A DNA stretch of 7,107 nucleotides from Desulfuromonadales bacterium (lineage in GTDB: Bacteria; Desulfobacterota; Desulfuromonadia; Desulfuromonadales; BM103). Both the position numbers and the translations under genes were made by a program. Shown piece after piece: positions 5,659 to 7,107 of the stretch (position 1 is the stretch's first letter; each line of letters opens with the position of its first letter). The notes beneath the pieces were generated by a model. The model worked only from the letters and a program-made list of their open reading frames with translations. It did not search any database and was not told where the DNA came from. The DNA lies in NCBI GenBank assembly GCA_030630015.1, contig DAOVNV010000129.1, forward strand, positions 1 to 7,107, written 5' to 3'.

Positions 5659-6792
5659 ATGCTGAGCCTCTACCTGCATATCCCATTCTGCAAGAGCAAG
5701 TGCCCCTATTGCGATTTTTTTTCCGTAGTGGATACGCACCCAGTTTTTGCCGAATATCCCACCCTTTTGATACAGCAGCTGGCACTGGTGGACGGGCGGC
5801 AGGACTGGCAAGGGCCGGTCTCCTCCATCTATTTCGGTGGTGGTACGCCCTCGCTGCTTGACCCTGCGGAGATCGACCGCCTGTTGAAGGCCATCGACGG
5901 TCAACTCGGGATCGCCGCCGATGCCGAGATTTCCATGGAGGCCAACCCCGGCACCCTGACGCTTTCACGATTGGAAGGTTACCGGGCCGCTGGGATCAAC
6001 CGCCTTTCCCTGGGCCTGCAAACCCAGAATCTCCGTCAATTACGTCAACTGGGACGTCTGCACAGCCGCTCAGAAAACCTGCAGGCGGTGGATTGGGCGC
6101 GCCAGGCCGGCTTCCGCAACTTGTCTCTCGACCTGATCTTCGCCCTGCCCGGCCAAACCTTGCCGGGCCTCCAGGAAGAAATCCGGGAGTACTGTGAACT
6201 GTCGCCGGAGCACCTTTCTTGCTACGGGCTGACTGCTGAAGTGGGAACTCCGCTTGAAGCTTCAGTTAGGGAGGGCGCCATCGTACTGCCGGATGGTGAT
6301 TTTTACGCCGAGGCTTTTCTGTGTCTCCACGAGGGGCTGGAAGGGGCCGGCTATGAGCATTACGAAATTGCGAACTATGCCAGGCCAGGTTATGCTTGCC
6401 GGCACAACCTGGGTTACTGGCAGCGTCGCCCCTGCCTGGGCCTGGGGGCTGGCGCCCATTCGTTCCAAGCTGCGAAATGGGGTGAACGCTGGGTTGTACC
6501 GGCTGACCTGGAGGCTTTCAGGGCGGCGCTATTTCAAGGCAAGGACCCTTCCGAACTCCTGGAGCAATTCGATCGCAGGGCAGCTATGGGTGAAACACTT
6601 TACCTGGGGCTGCGCACCCGGCATGGGGTGGATGAGCGGTCGTTTCGGAAGACCTTTGGTGTGGGAGTGGCCGAGGTGTTTCCTGAAGAGGTTAAGCAGC
6701 TTGCTTCGTACCTGGAATGCCGTGATGGAGCATGGCGGTTTCAACCGGAAAGCTGGTTGCTTTTCGACCGATTGATCCAGGTCTTTCTTTAA
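5659..6792 (+). CDS. hemW: HemW-type radical SAM heme chaperone
   Basis: A 377-residue protein, matching the usual HemW length of about 378. HIPFCKSKCPYCDF carries the [4Fe-4S] radical SAM motif CX3CX2C at Cys11, Cys15 and Cys18. Phe20 occupies the place of the fourth cysteine of true HemN coproporphyrinogen dehydrogenases, which distinguishes HemW. GGGTPS (60-65) is the SAM-binding glycine motif, MEANPGT (93-99) a family signature, and HNLGYW (249-254) the HNxxYW motif associated with heme binding. The C-terminal HemN-type domain is present (ETLYLGLRTRHGVD). HemW binds heme and inserts it into respiratory enzymes; older annotations call it oxygen-independent coproporphyrinogen III oxidase. 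The frame is open to an ATG at 5599, but that extension would translate the nhaD terminator, so I place the start at ATG 5659, where MLSLYLHIPFC fits the family. The ribosome site is weak (AGG at 5652-5654). I found no clear promoter of its own. The hemW-hrcA order is familiar from desulfuromonads. Confidence 0.95.
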   Translation: MLSLYLHIPFCKSKCPYCDFFSVVDTHPVFAEYPTLLIQQLALVDGRQDWQGPVSSIYFGGGTPSLLDPAEIDRLLKAIDGQLGIAADAEISMEANPGTLTLSRLEGYRAAGINRLSLGLQTQNLRQLRQLGRLHSRSENLQAVDWARQAGFRNLSLDLIFALPGQTLPGLQEEIREYCELSPEHLSCYGLTAEVGTPLEASVREGAIVLPDGDFYAEAFLCLHEGLEGAGYEHYEIANYARPGYACRHNLGYWQRRPCLGLGAGAHSFQAAKWGERWVVPADLEAFRAALFQGKDPSELLEQFDRRAAMGETLYLGLRTRHGVDERSFRKTFGVGVAEVFPEEVKQLASYLECRDGAWRFQPESWLLFDRLIQVFL

Positions 6793-6894
6793 CGCCTGCG
6801 TCCGCACAAAACTTCGCTGATGACGACGTTTCACCGGTTTGTGTCACACTGATTCCAGGCCATAAATTCCTGTAAATAAACGCTTCGACCGCTC
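6793..6894. other. Gap between hemW and the hrcA promoter, no feature assigned
   Basis: I see no convincing terminator for hemW. CAGG at 6857-6860 and CCTG at 6869-6872 can form only a 4-bp stem, followed by an A-rich rather than T-rich stretch. GTGT-C-ACAC at 6840-6848 is a short palindrome of unknown meaning. hemW transcripts may therefore run into the hrcA operon. Confidence 0.4.
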
Positions 6895-6923
6895 TTGACA
6901 AAGGGGTAGGGCATTGTTATGTT
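6895..6923 (+). promoter_or_regulatory. Sigma70-type promoter of the hrcA heat-shock operon
   Basis: A perfect TTGACA (6895-6900) and TATGTT (6918-6923) are 17 nt apart, with TGT just before the -10 (extended -10). The predicted transcription start near 6930 lies immediately upstream of the CIRCE operator, the usual arrangement for HrcA repression of a housekeeping-sigma promoter. Confidence 0.85.
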
Positions 6924-6933
6924 GATTTCGCCG

Positions 6934-6960
6934 TTAGCACTCAGGCGCCAAGAGTGCTAA
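6934..6960 (+). promoter_or_regulatory. CIRCE operator (HrcA binding site)
   Basis: A perfect consensus: TTAGCACTC (6934-6942), a 9-nt spacer, then GAGTGCTAA (6952-6960). HrcA, with GroEL as co-factor in studied bacteria, binds this inverted repeat and represses chaperone operons until heat shock. It sits just after the predicted start site, so the repeat is also transcribed and can fold at the 5' end of the mRNA. The gene downstream is hrcA itself, giving autoregulation. Confidence 0.97.
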
Positions 6961-6972
6961 GCGGAATGAACA

Positions 6973-7001
6973 CGGGCCGGAATCTCCGGCTTGAGTTTTT
7001 T
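6973..7001 (+). terminator. Hairpin plus U-tract in the hrcA leader (possible attenuator)
   Basis: GCCGGA (6976-6981) pairs perfectly with TCCGGC (6985-6990) over a 3-nt loop. The stem extends by two G-U pairs and one C-G pair to 6973 and 6993. Six T follow at 6996-7001. This has the form of an intrinsic terminator placed after CIRCE and before the hrcA Shine-Dalgarno sequence (CGGAG, 7005-7009). CTCCG at 6984-6988, inside the right arm, could instead pair with that CGGAG. Function is inferred only. Confidence 0.45.
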
Positions 7002-7015
7002 GTACGGAGTCCCCC

Positions 7016-7107
7016 ATGGCAGAAATGTTGAATACTCGCAGCCAACAGATCCTCGAAGCGGTCATCGAGGAGCACATTGCTACCGCACAGCCGGTTGGCT
7101 CCAAGGC
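7016..7107 (+). CDS. hrcA: HrcA heat-inducible transcription repressor (N-terminal 30 codons)
   Basis: ATG 7016 follows CGGAG (7005-7009) at 6 nt. The visible residues are MAEMLNTRSQQILEAVIEEH then IATAQPVGSK. They match the start of the HrcA N-terminal winged-helix DNA-binding domain, where L-N-x-R-S-x-x-I-L-x-A-x-I-E and A-x-PVGS are conserved. The full protein is usually about 340 residues; the rest lies beyond the right edge. HrcA is the repressor of class I heat-shock genes and binds the CIRCE element found upstream here. In related bacteria it heads hrcA-grpE-dnaK-dnaJ, so those genes are expected next, though not visible. Confidence 0.93.
   Translation, partial: MAEMLNTRSQQILEAVIEEHIATAQPVGSK

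Noticed and set aside
1..7107. CRISPR array, tRNA, rRNA, insertion sequence, toxin-antitoxin or phage genes
   Set aside because: Searched by eye on both strands; no spaced repeats, cloverleaf, transposase or integrase signatures were found.

Overview
The window reads as a chromosomal segment of a Gram-negative anaerobe or facultative bacterium, most likely a desulfuromonad (Geobacter/Desulfuromonas/Pelobacter relatives, class Desulfuromonadia). This is an inference. It rests on the gene order hemW then CIRCE-controlled hrcA, the TrxB and ComM sequence types, and the GC-rich codon usage. An NhaD-type sodium/proton antiporter points to a marine or saline lineage. No phage, insertion sequence, CRISPR array, tRNA or rRNA is visible. 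All the genes I recognise look like vertically inherited housekeeping genes.

Layout: (1) 1-2362, minus strand: trxB (thioredoxin reductase) followed 119 bp downstream by comM/yifB (Mg-chelatase-like AAA+ ATPase), which runs off the left edge. (2) 2363-2545: a divergent promoter region. (3) 2546-2929, plus strand: a small membrane-anchored protein with an Ala/Pro linker and a DUF4124-like tail, function unknown. (4) 3054-3845, minus strand: a nitrilase-superfamily amidohydrolase convergent with it. (5) 3846-4122: a divergent control region with a strong -35 box and an apparently structured leader that ends in a T7 run. (6) 4123-5580, plus strand: nhaD, starting with GTG and closed by a very strong intrinsic terminator. 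(7) 5659-6792, plus strand: hemW (radical SAM heme chaperone). (8) 6793-7015: the control region of the heat-shock operon, with a sigma70-type promoter, a perfect CIRCE operator and a hairpin plus U-tract leader. (9) 7016 to the right edge: the first 30 codons of hrcA, normally followed by grpE-dnaK-dnaJ.

The genes do not form one pathway. They are small independent units: thiol redox control with DNA processing (trxB, comM), amide hydrolysis, Na+/H+ homeostasis, heme delivery to respiratory enzymes, and HrcA-controlled heat shock. The points most worth a second look are non-coding: the leaders of hrcA and nhaD each contain mutually exclusive pairings next to a U-tract or Shine-Dalgarno sequence, and the hemW ribosome binding site sits inside a second hairpin directly behind the nhaD terminator. 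I see no convincing undescribed multi-gene system here.
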